Shown: positions 8,876 to 17,758, counted from the stretch's first letter. The stretch is 64,000 bases of DNA from Microbacterium hydrocarbonoxydans (GCF_023715885.1 NZ_JAMBOY010000002.1:682001-746000); one strand, 5' to 3'. Numbers and translations: made by a program. Notes: generated by a model not told the origin, from the letters alone.

Positions 8876-9833
8876 GGGTGACGATCTCCTTGAGTGGTGT
8901 GGTGGCTCCGACGAGCGCGGCGCCGACGGCAGCCGCGGGCGACCCGAGTGGAAGCAGTTCGATCCGGTCGTCCAGGTGCAGCGAGCGCATGAACGCAGAG
9001 GTCTCCGCACCCGCATGCAGGGCGTCTCGGACACCTGCCTCGAGGCGGGTGCCGAGAGCCGTCAGGCCCCCGCCGATGATGACGCGCTCGACGTCGGCCG
9101 AGAGCACGAGTGCGCGGACCGCCGCTGCCGCCCCGTGGAACAGGTCGGCGCGCAGCGACACGGCGAGCGGATCGCCCTCCTCGGCGGCGTCGAGGATGTC
9201 GCGCACGGGGTGCGCGCCGGGGCGCCCCCAGGCCTTCGCCAGGGCACCGCCGCCGCAGAACGTCTCGATGCAGCCGCGCTGACCGCAGCCGCACAGGCGT
9301 CCTGCCGGGTCGACCGAGAGATGACCCACCTCCCCCGCCGTGCCGCGGGCGCCGCGCCAGATGGCGCCGTCGACGACGATCCCGGCCGCCACTCCCGTCC
9401 CGAGGTTCAGATACGCCATCGATCCCTCGATGCGGCGCAGTGCGGCGGCGCCGAGCGCAGCCGCTTTCACGTCGTTCTCGACCCGTACGGTCACGCTGAG
9501 CCGGGCGGCGACACGCTCGGCGAGGTCGAGCGACTCGACACCGAGATTCACCGCGTGCAGCACCCGTCCGGTCACCGCGTCGACGAGCCCCGGGATGCCG
9601 ATGCCCACGGAGTCGATGTCGGCGACGGTCAGGCCGGCCTCGACGGCGAGATCGAGCACGGCGGCGGAGACGCTCTCGACGACGGCATCCTCCCCCCAGC
9701 CGGTCGCGCGCCGCAGTCGGGCGAGGATCTCGCCCGACGGTGCCACGGCGACCGCGTCGATCTTGGTGCCGCCGACGTCCAGGCCGACGCGAATGCGTCG
9801 ACCGGCGAGGTCGACGGTGATGGCATCCGTCAT
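8868..9833 (-). CDS. ROK-family sugar kinase, probably N-acetylglucosamine kinase
   Basis: 321 residues. The N-terminal phosphate-binding loop DVGGTK spans Asp19-Lys24. The sugar-binding GEVGHL and the zinc motif CGCGQRGCIE are intact. There is no HTH, so it is an enzyme and not a regulator. ROK kinases phosphorylate glucose, GlcNAc, ManNAc or fructose. The overlap with nagB and the nearby nagA make GlcNAc the likely substrate, which is an inference from context. It would feed GlcNAc-6-P to NagA. Confidence 0.88.
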   Translation of the reverse strand: MTDAITVDLAGRRIRVGLDVGGTKIDAVAVAPSGEILARLRRATGWGEDAVVESVSAAVLDLAVEAGLTVADIDSVGIGIPGLVDAVTGRVLHAVNLGVESLDLAERVAARLSVTVRVENDVKAAALGAAALRRIEGSMAYLNLGTGVAAGIVVDGAIWRGARGTAGEVGHLSVDPAGRLCGCGQRGCIETFCGGGALAKAWGRPGAHPVRDILDAAEEGDPLAVSLRADLFHGAAAAVRALVLSADVERVIIGGGLTALGTRLEAGVRDALHAGAETSAFMRSLHLDDRIELLPLGSPAAAVGAALVGATTPLKEIVTHG

Positions 9834-9873
9834 CGGATGGTGCTCCCGCCCCGGGTCGAGTCGAGGGCGCCGC

Positions 9874-11061
9874 TCACGAGACGCCCAGCTGGCTGGACAG
9901 GACCATCACGGCGGCGCCGCGCAGCACGATGTCGGACTGCTGGGTGCGCCGGATGACGACGTCTTCGAACACGCCCTCGAGCGTGCGGGCGTGCAGAGTC
10001 TCCACTGCCGCGTCGACGAGGACGCCGTCGAGCAGGTCGCCCTGCCCGGACAGCACGACTTCGGAGAGGTCGAGCGCGGCGACGATGGGGGCGATCGCGA
10101 TGGCCATGCGCGTCCCGGCGTCGCGGAGGATGTCGTCGCGGGAGTCCGGTGCGGCCTCGATCGCGGCGCGAAGGCGGCTCTCGCTGAGCCACGCCTCGAG
10201 GCATCCGTCCTTGCCGCAGGCGCAGCGCGGGCCGCCGTCGGTGCCGACGACCACGTGCCCGATCTCGCCCGCCGCGAACCGGCTGCCGAGAAGCGGCTGA
10301 CTGCCGGTGATGACGCCGGCGCCGACTCCTCGACCGATCTTGATCAGCATAAAGTCCGCCTCGGCGTCGCCGAAGGTGTACTCGGCGAGCACTGCGGCGT
10401 TCGCGTCGTTGCGCACGAGCACGGGCAGGTCCAGGTCGACGCCCAGCTTGGCCTCGAGCGGCAGGTCGGACCAGCCGAGGTTCGGCGAGCTGAGCACCAT
10501 CCCGTCGGGGCGCACCACACCGGGCGTTCCGATGCCGACACCCAGGATCGGTTGCGTGGCGTCGGCGACGAGCTCACGGGCGAGCTGCAGCAGGGCAGCG
10601 TACGCGGCATCGCCGTCCGGAGTCTCCGGACGCGGCACCTCGCGGCGTCCGATGACGTCGCCGTCGAGGCTCAGCAGTGCGCCGGTGAAGGCGCTCGGCG
10701 CCGAGAGGTCGATGCCGATGATCTGATGGCCGACACGGTCGATGTCGATGAGGATCGGCGGCTTGCCGGGGCCCACCGTCTCGCGGACTCCCATCTCGAT
10801 GACGATGCCGTCGGCGATGAACTCCGCGACGAGGTCGGAGATGGTGACGCGGGTGAGTCCCGTCTCCCGCGAGAGGTCGGCGCGGCTCATGGCGCCGGAA
10901 TGATAGAGCGTCTGCAGCACGAGTGCCCGGTTGTGACCGCGGGCGTGCTCGGGCAGCACCTTGGCGCGCGAGCGCAGATGCCGCGCAGGGCCGAAGGCGT
11001 GTGCGCTCGTCCCGACGTACTCCGACGTCGTCGACGGGCGCGTTTCATCCGATACGGACAT
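9874..11061 (-). CDS. ROK-family transcriptional repressor (NagC/XylR type)
   Basis: 395 residues. A winged HTH at about 45-90 (SRADLSRETGLTRVTISDLV) precedes a ROK domain with the zinc motif CACGKDGCLE and GEIGHV. The ROK domain of such regulators senses a sugar or sugar phosphate; GlcNAc or GlcNAc-6-P would fit the neighbours. The ATG lies two bases from a near-perfect inverted repeat, which suggests autoregulation. The kinase gene starts 40 bases downstream. Confidence 0.92.
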   Translation of the reverse strand: MSVSDETRPSTTSEYVGTSAHAFGPARHLRSRAKVLPEHARGHNRALVLQTLYHSGAMSRADLSRETGLTRVTISDLVAEFIADGIVIEMGVRETVGPGKPPILIDIDRVGHQIIGIDLSAPSAFTGALLSLDGDVIGRREVPRPETPDGDAAYAALLQLARELVADATQPILGVGIGTPGVVRPDGMVLSSPNLGWSDLPLEAKLGVDLDLPVLVRNDANAAVLAEYTFGDAEADFMLIKIGRGVGAGVITGSQPLLGSRFAAGEIGHVVVGTDGGPRCACGKDGCLEAWLSESRLRAAIEAAPDSRDDILRDAGTRMAIAIAPIVAALDLSEVVLSGQGDLLDGVLVDAAVETLHARTLEGVFEDVVIRRTQQSDIVLRGAAVMVLSSQLGVS

Positions 11062-11062
11062 G

Positions 11063-11087
11063 TTTGTTAGTAGACCTTACGAACAAA
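11063..11087. promoter_or_regulatory. Candidate operator of the ROK repressor
   Basis: Inverted repeat TTTGTTAGTA-n5-TACGAACAAA, nine of ten positions paired, placed directly before the repressor start codon. AT-rich TTTGTTAG arms stand out in this GC-rich DNA and resemble ROK operators. Confidence 0.65.
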
Positions 11088-11159
11088 AATTGTGCAACCC
11101 CACCGCGCAGGGCGCCCGGGAGGGTTACCGAAACGTTACATTACGATGACGACCGAGAG

Positions 11160-14100
11160 TCAGCCGTCCCGATCCGCCTCTCCCGCCCGCTCGACGAGCC
11201 GGGCGACGAGGCCTTCGACGATGCCCTCCCGCGCCTTCCGCGTGAGCGGCTTCCCGGGAATGCCGGGGCGTCGCTGGGCGGGCGTCGGACCGTCGAGAGG
11301 ACGATACCGCACCCCCCGCTCGGCCAGGCGTCGGAGGTGCGTCGGCAGCCGCCTCGCGAAGTCCGCGAACGGCGCCGGTTCCCCACCGTCCCACAGTCGC
11401 TCCGCGACCGCTGCAAGCCTCGGGAACATCGCGAAATCCACACGATCGCGCGTCGGCAGGTGCTCCGTCCAGACGTTCGCCTGGCCTCCGGACGCCCCCT
11501 TCTCCACGCGCAGCGCATACACCTGCTGGATCGGCAGCGGCGGTCCGACGCGGATCGGCTCCTCCTCCGAGTCGGACTGCGGGTAGTCGAGGTAGACGCT
11601 CAGATCCGGGCACGCGATGACCGGGATGCCGCGGCGCAGCGCCTCACGCATCGCGACGGGGCCGCGCCAGGCGAGGATCGCGACGCCATCGGGCACGTCG
11701 CCCTCCAGCACCTCGTCCCATGCGAGCGCCGTGCGTCCCCGTGCGCGGACGTGCGCGACGAAATGCGCCGTGAACCACGGCTGCACGTCGTGGGCCGACA
11801 CGAGCCCGAGCTGCTGCATCCGCTCCTGCGCCGCCGGACTCTGCTCCCACTCCGTCACGGGCACCTCGTCGCCGCCGATGCCGATCCACGGCGAGTCGAA
11901 CAGGTCGCACAGGGCGTCGATGGCAGCCCGCCCGAAGGCGAGCGACTCCTCGGTCGGCGCGAGCGTGCGCGGATTGACCCCGAACCTCTCCCACGGAGCG
12001 GTGACGGGCTCGCCCGCGTCGGTGTTGCCGAGCTCCGGATACGCGGCGAGACCGGCCTGGATGTGACCGGGCAGCTCGACCTCCGGCACGAGCGTGACGT
12101 GGCGCGCTGCGGCGTACGCGACCAGGTCGCGCAGCTCGGCATCCGTGTAATGGCCCTCGTGCACGCCCGGTTCGACCGTCGCGAGCGGGCCATGGCCGCG
12201 CTGTGTCGCCTCGCGTCGCGCGCCCACCTCCGTGAGTCTCGGGTAGCCGGGCACCTCGAAGCGCCACCCCTGGTCGTCGGTGAGGTGCAGGTGCAGGACG
12301 TTGAGGTGGTGGTCGGCGAGCAGATCGATGAGCCGACGCACGTCGTCGGCGGGCCGGAAGTGCCGCGCGACGTCGAGCATCGCCCCACGCCAGGCATAGG
12401 CCGGGGCGCCGGTCCACTCGCCCGCGGGGATGCGCGACCGCTCCGCGCCGGGCTCGCGCAGCTGTCGCAGAGCGGTCGCGCCGCGGAAGACGCCGGCGAC
12501 CGATGCGCCGGCGACGGATATCCCGTCCGCCGCGACGACGATCCGGAACGCCTCATCGCCGACACGCCCCTCAGCGAAGGGCGCGCTCGCGAGCGTGTGG
12601 TCGATCCGCAGCGTGATCGCCGGGACCGAACTCCGGGCGACGAGCGCACCGCCGAGGCGCTCAGCGCTCGCGGCGAGGTCGTCGGTGGCGACGACGGGCG
12701 TCTCCGCAGTCCAGACGAACGGAGGGACCATGGGGTCGATGTGCGAGTGCGCGAGCGGAACAGTCGCGCGATGCGCGGGCGGCGGCATGCGGAGCGCGCG
12801 CCCGGGAGAGCTGCCGGTGGCGTGACCCTGCTGCACCACCGGCTCGCCGGCGACCAGCACCTCCACGACGCCGACGGGCGCCGCGTGCGGGTCCTCGAAC
12901 GTCGCGCCGGCGGCGATCGTCTCGGGGTCGAACAGCACGAGATCGGCCGTCGCGCCCTCGCGGATCACCCCGCGGGGTGCGTCGCCCCTGTCGAGACCCA
13001 GCCGCGCGGCCGGCGTGCCGGAGAGGTGCCGCACGGCCTCCTCGAGCGACAGGATGCCGAGTTCGCGCACATAATGGCCCAGGTAGCGCGGGAACGCGCC
13101 ACGCCCGCGCGGATGCGGACGTGCGCCGATCAGGATGCCGTCGCTGCCACCGGTGTGGCGGGGATGCCGCATGATCGCGCGGACGTTCTCCTCGTCGCCG
13201 ATGTGCATGAGGATGCTCGTGGCGCCGGCATCCTCGACGATCGTGTCGAGCACGACGTCGACGGCGCGCCGCCCCTCGGCCGTCGCGATCTCGGCGACCG
13301 TACGGCCGACGAGCCCGGAGAGCGCTGGGTCACCCGTGCCGGCGATCTGGATCGCCTCCCAGTCGGCTCGCTCGCCGTGGAAGCCGTCGCAGCCGATGTC
13401 CTCCAGTTCGACCCGCACCGCCTCGCGCCCTGCGGTGTCGAGCGCCGCGAGCGTCCCGAGCAGGTCTCCGCTCTCCGAGAGCCTGCTCGGCAGCAGCGCT
13501 GCGAGGGTCGTCGCGCCGGGGAGGTAGGGGTAGGTGTCGAGCGTGACGTCGACGCCGTCGGCGAGCGCCTCGTCGACGAGAGCGAGCAGCTCGTCGGCCC
13601 TGCCGCGATTGGGGAGGAAGTTCATCGTGGCGTGCGTGAGGTGGATCGGGCACCCGGTGCGACGCCCGATGTCGAGCGCCTCGCGGTACGCGTCCAGCGC
13701 CGCGCCGCCGTAGCTGCGGGTGTGGGGCGACCAGTAGCCGCCGCGCTCCGCGACCACGCGGCACAGCGCCTCGAGCTCGGCGGTGTCGGCGTACATGCCC
13801 GGGGTGTACGTCAGGCCGCTCGACATGCCGAAGGCCCCGGCGTCCATCGCCGCGCCCAGCAACTCGCCCATCGCCGCGAGCTCGGCATCGGTGGCTCGGC
13901 GGTTCTCGTGGCCGACGACCATCATCCGGAGGTTGCCCTGCGGCACGAGCACCGCGGCGTTCGCGACCGCTGCGGCGTCGAACGCCGCGAGCAGGTCGTC
14001 CATCGTGCGCCACGGCACCGACGTCGGAGCACCGTTCCAGCCGGCGATCTGCGCGGGGATGATCGCGGCCGTGGCGTCGTCGAGCGGCGCGTAGCCGAGC

Positions 14101-14408
14101 CCGTCCTGCCCGACGACCTCGGTGGTCACGCCCTGCAGGATCTTCGCGGTGTGCGCGGCGCCCTCGAGCACCGCGAGCTCGCTGTGCGCGTGCATGTCGA
14201 TGAACCCCGGCGCGAGCACGAGCCCGGCGGCGTCGACCTCGACGGCGGACTCGGGCAGATCAGGCGCCGCGTCCACACCCTCTCCCACGACCGCGACGAC
14301 GCGAGCGCCCTCGACGTACACGTCGGCGCGGTAGCGCTGCCCGCCCGTGCCGTCGACGACCGTGGCATCGCGGTAGACGCGAACCGGCTTCTCGCTGCTC
14401 AGAAGCAC
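11160..14408 (-). CDS. Fusion: N-acyl-D-amino-acid deacylase joined to a GH20 beta-N-acetylhexosaminidase
   Basis: 1082 residues in one uninterrupted frame, from a GTG that overlaps the previous stop by 10 bases and follows GGAG. Residues about 10-535 are a D-aminoacylase-type amidohydrolase: FIDMHAH with His73/His75, the GMSSGLTYTPG block, LTHATMNF, and a normal family ending VAGEPVVQQG...GRALR. Residues about 560-1075 are a full GH20 enzyme: LDVARHFRP, HLHLTDDQGWRF, the VPEVELPGHIQAG block, GIGGDE with catalytic Asp847-Glu848. Internal ATGs at codons 541 and 560 could give the hexosaminidase alone. The modules would cut an N-acyl bond to a D-amino acid and a hexosamine glycosidic bond, both found in cell-wall fragments. 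No signal peptide is visible. A natural fusion is favoured, but a lost stop codon cannot be excluded from one sequence. Confidence 0.88.
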   Translation of the reverse strand: MLLSSEKPVRVYRDATVVDGTGGQRYRADVYVEGARVVAVVGEGVDAAPDLPESAVEVDAAGLVLAPGFIDMHAHSELAVLEGAAHTAKILQGVTTEVVGQDGLGYAPLDDATAAIIPAQIAGWNGAPTSVPWRTMDDLLAAFDAAAVANAAVLVPQGNLRMMVVGHENRRATDAELAAMGELLGAAMDAGAFGMSSGLTYTPGMYADTAELEALCRVVAERGGYWSPHTRSYGGAALDAYREALDIGRRTGCPIHLTHATMNFLPNRGRADELLALVDEALADGVDVTLDTYPYLPGATTLAALLPSRLSESGDLLGTLAALDTAGREAVRVELEDIGCDGFHGERADWEAIQIAGTGDPALSGLVGRTVAEIATAEGRRAVDVVLDTIVEDAGATSILMHIGDEENVRAIMRHPRHTGGSDGILIGARPHPRGRGAFPRYLGHYVRELGILSLEEAVRHLSGTPAARLGLDRGDAPRGVIREGATADLVLFDPETIAAGATFEDPHAAPVGVVEVLVAGEPVVQQGHATGSSPGRALRMPPPAHRATVPLAHSHIDPMVPPFVWTAETPVVATDDLAASAERLGGALVARSSVPAITLRIDHTLASAPFAEGRVGDEAFRIVVAADGISVAGASVAGVFRGATALRQLREPGAERSRIPAGEWTGAPAYAWRGAMLDVARHFRPADDVRRLIDLLADHHLNVLHLHLTDDQGWRFEVPGYPRLTEVGARREATQRGHGPLATVEPGVHEGHYTDAELRDLVAYAAARHVTLVPEVELPGHIQAGLAAYPELGNTDAGEPVTAPWERFGVNPRTLAPTEESLAFGRAAIDALCDLFDSPWIGIGGDEVPVTEWEQSPAAQERMQQLGLVSAHDVQPWFTAHFVAHVRARGRTALAWDEVLEGDVPDGVAILAWRGPVAMREALRRGIPVIACPDLSVYLDYPQSDSEEEPIRVGPPLPIQQVYALRVEKGASGGQANVWTEHLPTRDRVDFAMFPRLAAVAERLWDGGEPAPFADFARRLPTHLRRLAERGVRYRPLDGPTPAQRRPGIPGKPLTRKAREGIVEGLVARLVERAGEADRDG

Positions 14409-15616
14409 GTCGCCACCGCTCCGATCACGCGCGGGTCGTCGGCGTCGGGGTCGTCTATCACCGCGACCACCTTCCACTTGTCGAACGCGGTGCAGGGGTG
14501 CGAGAGCCCCAGCCGCACGACCTCGCCCTGCACGACCGACGCGTCGGCGCCGAGGCTCAGGAACGCATGCTGGTCGTTCAATGCGGTGATCGTACCGCCC
14601 ACCGACTGCGGGACAGGCAGGTCGATGTCGAAGGGCACGTCGCGGCGCCCCGCGTCGAGCAGGGCGAGGCCCGGCTCGGGCTGCGAGACGACGCGCGACC
14701 ACGCATGCATCGCGGAGCGCAGAGGCTCGGTGCCCGTCAGCGGACCGAACGGCGACATGCGGGAGTAGAACCCGTCGTCGTGGATCTGGAACGCGCCGGA
14801 GCGCAGCACGACGTCGGCCCCGTCGTTGTGCGGTGCGAGCACCGCGGCCGCGCGGTCGGGGAACGAGCTGCCACCTGCGCTGAGCACGGGCCGGACGCCG
14901 TCCGGGTACGCCAGGCGCGAGTGCAGCTCCACGAGCGTGCCGAGATAGGCGTCGACGGCGGCGATAGAGCTGTCGCTGCGATCAGGGCCGAAGGGACCCT
15001 CGTAGCCCGTGACGCCGGCGAGGCGGATCCCGGATGCTGCGGCGATCGCGCCCGCGATGCGCTCGCCCTCCTCGATCGTGCGGGCCCCCGTGCGCCCCCC
15101 TGCTCCGCCGAGCTCGACGAGCACGTCGAGGGGACGAGCGGCGCCCTCGAGCGCACCGGCGAGGATCTCGACCGTCCGCTCGGAGTCGGCCCAGCACAGG
15201 ATCCGCAGCTCGGGGTCGGCGGCGAGCAGCTCGCCGAATCGCCGTGCGGCCGCCGCATCGGTGACGGCGTTCGCGATCAGCACGGTCTGCACGCCCGCCT
15301 CCACGGCAACCTCGGCCTGCCACGGCGTCGCGACCGAGATGCCCCAGGCGCCCGCGTCCAGGAGACGCTGCCACAGCGCGGGAGCCATGGTCGTCTTGCC
15401 GTGCGGCGCGAGCCGGACCCCCTGCTCGGCGGCCCAGGAGAACACCGTCGCCTCGTTGTGGGCCAGTGCCGCCTCGTGCACGGTGAACACCGGGGTGACC
15501 AGATCCGAGAGCCGGAGGTCGGCGTCGGCGACATCGGAGAGATGCAGCCCTCCTGCCAGGGCCGGAAAGCCCTTCGCCCAGGTGCCGAGGACGGGATCCG
15601 GAATTTGTAGAGGCAT
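14399..15616 (-). CDS. PLP-dependent D-amino-acid deaminase, DSD1 / D-threonine aldolase-like fold
   Basis: 405 residues. The alanine-racemase-type N-terminal barrel has the PLP lysine at residue 74 in PHGKTT. The C-terminal domain carries HPCTAFDKW, the His/Cys zinc site typical of DSD1-type D-serine dehydratases. Such enzymes turn a D-hydroxyamino acid into a 2-keto acid through an enamine/imine. It is followed by the D-aminoacylase fusion with a 10-base overlap and is divergent from a RidA gene, which would hydrolyse the imine. The start has no Shine-Dalgarno, but TAGCCT lies six bases upstream. Confidence 0.88.
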   Translation of the reverse strand: MPLQIPDPVLGTWAKGFPALAGGLHLSDVADADLRLSDLVTPVFTVHEAALAHNEATVFSWAAEQGVRLAPHGKTTMAPALWQRLLDAGAWGISVATPWQAEVAVEAGVQTVLIANAVTDAAAARRFGELLAADPELRILCWADSERTVEILAGALEGAARPLDVLVELGGAGGRTGARTIEEGERIAGAIAAASGIRLAGVTGYEGPFGPDRSDSSIAAVDAYLGTLVELHSRLAYPDGVRPVLSAGGSSFPDRAAAVLAPHNDGADVVLRSGAFQIHDDGFYSRMSPFGPLTGTEPLRSAMHAWSRVVSQPEPGLALLDAGRRDVPFDIDLPVPQSVGGTITALNDQHAFLSLGADASVVQGEVVRLGLSHPCTAFDKWKVVAVIDDPDADDPRVIGAVATCF

Positions 15617-15623
15617 CTAACAA
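15604..15623. promoter_or_regulatory. Second ROK-operator-like inverted repeat over the deaminase start
   Basis: On the minus strand TTGTTAG-n6-CTACAAA, an imperfect inverted repeat sharing the TTGTTAG arm with the element at 11063-11087. It covers the start codon of the deaminase, a good place for repression of a leaderless mRNA. Confidence 0.45.
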
Positions 15624-15635
15624 GGCTACTAGGCT
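15623..15635. promoter_or_regulatory. Back-to-back -10 boxes of two divergent leaderless promoters
   Basis: Minus strand TAGCCT (15628-15623) is six bases from the deaminase ATG. Plus strand TAGGCT (15630-15635) is six bases from the RidA ATG. Both fit in a 25-base intergenic space. Confidence 0.6.
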
Positions 15636-15641
15636 TGCAGC

Positions 15642-16046
15642 ATGACTTCGAAGACCCGCATCACGACAGACGCCGCCCCCGCCCCCGCCCACACCTTCTC
15701 GCAGGGCGTACGCAAGGGCCCGTTCGTCCAGGTCTCCGGCCAGGGCCCGGTCGACGCCGTCACCAACGAGTACCTGTACCCCGGCGACGTCGCCGCGCAG
15801 ACCACGCGCACCCTCGAGAACGTCAAGGCCATCGTCGAGGCCTCCGGCGCGACGTTCGACGACGTCGTGATGCTGCGCGTCTACCTCACGAAGCGCGAGG
15901 ACTTCCCGATCATGAACGACGCGTACGGCGCCTTCGTCGAGGCGAACACGCCGAGCGGCGTGCTCCCCTCGCGCACCACCGTGTTCACCGGTCTGCCTCG
16001 CGAGGAGATGCTCGTCGAGATCGACGGCATCGCCATCGTCGAATGA
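15642..16046 (+). CDS. RidA-family enamine/imine deaminase
   Basis: 134 residues, standard for the family. RidA proteins hydrolyse reactive 2-aminoacrylate-type intermediates released by PLP dehydratases. The conserved arginine in PSRTTV and the glutamate in the terminal EIDGIAIVE are present. Divergent pairing with the DSD1-like deaminase suggests a dedicated partner and not the housekeeping paralogue, which is an inference. Confidence 0.93.
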   Translation: MTSKTRITTDAAPAPAHTFSQGVRKGPFVQVSGQGPVDAVTNEYLYPGDVAAQTTRTLENVKAIVEASGATFDDVVMLRVYLTKREDFPIMNDAYGAFVEANTPSGVLPSRTTVFTGLPREEMLVEIDGIAIVE

Positions 16047-16070
16047 TCGCGGGCTGCGCCGTCCGCTGAA

Positions 16071-16098
16071 TCGTGCGGGTCCGAGAGGGCCCGCACGA
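16071..16098 (+). terminator. Probable terminator after the RidA gene
   Basis: Stem TCGTGCGGG/CCCGCACGA extended by CC/GG across a one-base bulge, loop GAGAG, 24 bases after the stop. No T-run. Confidence 0.65.
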
Positions 16099-16174
16099 CC
16101 GTTGCCCCCTCGTTACCTTCGATCCCGTAGCATTGAATGTGATAAAGGCCACGTAGAACCGGGGGGTGAAGTTC

Positions 16175-17680
16175 GTGACCGATCTGATCTCAGCGCAGGA
16201 TGCGAAGACTGAGAAGCTGACCGAGGCGGGCTCCGCCGACACGGTCGCTCTGACGCCGTCGGGTGACGAGACCCCGACCGACTCGATGCCGCCCGAGAGC
16301 GGCGACCAGCCGCTGGCCTGGGCTCCCATCGAACCGGCGCCCAAGAAGAAGCGCCTCGGACTGTGGATCGGCCTCGGTGTCGGCGCGGTCGTCATCGGCG
16401 TCGGCGCAGCCTCGATGATCCTCATCGCACCCGGCACCACGGTGGCCGGCATCCCGGTGGGCTGGATGACACCCGGCGCCGCCGCCGACGTCATCAGCGC
16501 CCACGTCTCCGAGACCGAGGTCACGCTCACCGGAGCAGGCGACGACGTCGTGCTCACCGGCGCGGAGCTCGGAGCCGCCGTCGACGCGAGCGCCCTCGCC
16601 GACAAGGCCTTCGCCGAGCACCCGATGTGGAACGTCGGCGCCTGGATGGGCGAGCCCGTCGCGGGCGAGATCGCCCTCGATCCCGCCGTCGCAGACACCG
16701 CACTGCGCGACGCCGTTCCCGCGAGCTTCGAGGACCCGGTCGACGCCGGCGTCGTCTTCGACGCGGCCACCGGCAGCTACGTCATCACACCGTCCGCGAC
16801 GGGAACCGGGGTGGATGTCGCCGCGCTCAACGAGGCGTTCATCGACACGATCGCCGAGGGCGGCAAGAGCTTCGAGTTCCCCGGGGGGCCCGCCGAGGCG
16901 GCCCCGGCGGTCACCGACGAGGACGCCACCGCGCTCGCCACGTCGATCAACACGATGCTCGGAACGATGGGCTTCTACCTCGGCGAGGAGCGCACCGTCC
17001 CGGTCGACGCCGCCACCGCCTCCACCTGGTTCACCGTCGTCGACGATGACGGCACGCTCCGCATCGAAGCCGATCAGGCTGCGATCCAGGCGACCGTCGA
17101 CGCGCTGCCCGCAGCCGTCGACCGCGCACCGGTCAACGCCACGCAGATCGTCGATTCGTCCGGCAAGGTGCTGCGCACCGAGTCCGAGGGCGTGAACGGC
17201 CGCGCACTGAGCGACACCTCGAACCTCGCGTCCGACGTGGCGGACAAGCTCGAAGCGGGCGAGAGCGTGTTCCCGATCTCGGTCACCGAGACCCCGTTCA
17301 GCGCCGTCACGCTCCTGCGCAAGATCGACGTGAACCTGAGCTCGCAGACCGCGACGCTGTACGAGAACGGCGCCGTCGTGCGTTCGTGGAAGATCTCCTC
17401 CGGCAAGGCTGCGACGCCGACAGACGTCGGCAACTTCAAGGTCTACGCCCACGTGCGCTCGCAGACCATGAAGAGCCGCGAGCCCGACGGCTCGATCACC
17501 GAGACACCGAACGTCCCGTGGGTCACGTACTTCAACGGCGACGAGGGCTTCCACGGCACCTACTGGCACAGCAACTTCGGCAACCGCATGAGCCACGGCT
17601 GCGTGAACATGCCGATCGACGTCGCGAGATTCGTGTACGAGTGGTCTCCCGTGGGCATGGAGGTCTCGGTCCACAACTGA
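16175..17680 (+). CDS. L,D-transpeptidase (YkuD) with N-terminal membrane anchor
   Basis: 501 residues. Forms or remodels 3-3 peptidoglycan cross-links outside the membrane. A cytoplasmic tail of about 58 residues is followed by one transmembrane segment (about 60-85) and two repeats resembling the peptidoglycan-binding domain of actinobacterial L,D-transpeptidases. The C-terminal YkuD domain has HGTYWHSNFG and SHGCVNM with the catalytic Cys476. GTG 16175 is preferred because GGGGGG lies at ribosome-binding distance; GTG 16166, three codons earlier, has none. Convergent with icd. Confidence 0.93.
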   Translation: MTDLISAQDAKTEKLTEAGSADTVALTPSGDETPTDSMPPESGDQPLAWAPIEPAPKKKRLGLWIGLGVGAVVIGVGAASMILIAPGTTVAGIPVGWMTPGAAADVISAHVSETEVTLTGAGDDVVLTGAELGAAVDASALADKAFAEHPMWNVGAWMGEPVAGEIALDPAVADTALRDAVPASFEDPVDAGVVFDAATGSYVITPSATGTGVDVAALNEAFIDTIAEGGKSFEFPGGPAEAAPAVTDEDATALATSINTMLGTMGFYLGEERTVPVDAATASTWFTVVDDDGTLRIEADQAAIQATVDALPAAVDRAPVNATQIVDSSGKVLRTESEGVNGRALSDTSNLASDVADKLEAGESVFPISVTETPFSAVTLLRKIDVNLSSQTATLYENGAVVRSWKISSGKAATPTDVGNFKVYAHVRSQTMKSREPDGSITETPNVPWVTYFNGDEGFHGTYWHSNFGNRMSHGCVNMPIDVARFVYEWSPVGMEVSVHN

Positions 17681-17717
17681 CCGACCGCCGCGCACACCGA
17701 GAGTCGAGCGGATACGA

Positions 17718-17752
17718 CGAAGGGGCCGGATGCTCAGCATCCGGCCCCTTCG
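17718..17752. terminator. Bidirectional terminator between the L,D-transpeptidase gene and icd
   Basis: Perfect 15-base stem CGAAGGGGCCGGATG/CATCCGGCCCCTTCG with loop CTCAG, between convergent genes. The top of the stem contains the GGATGC...GCATCC word pair. Confidence 0.9.
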
Positions 17753-17758
17753 CGTGCG

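Noticed and set aside
10923..14768. Very long open frame on the plus strand (about 1280 codons)
   Set aside because: It is antisense to the D-aminoacylase-GH20 fusion and its composition is Arg/Pro-rich without any recognisable domain. High GC removes stops from the opposite strand.
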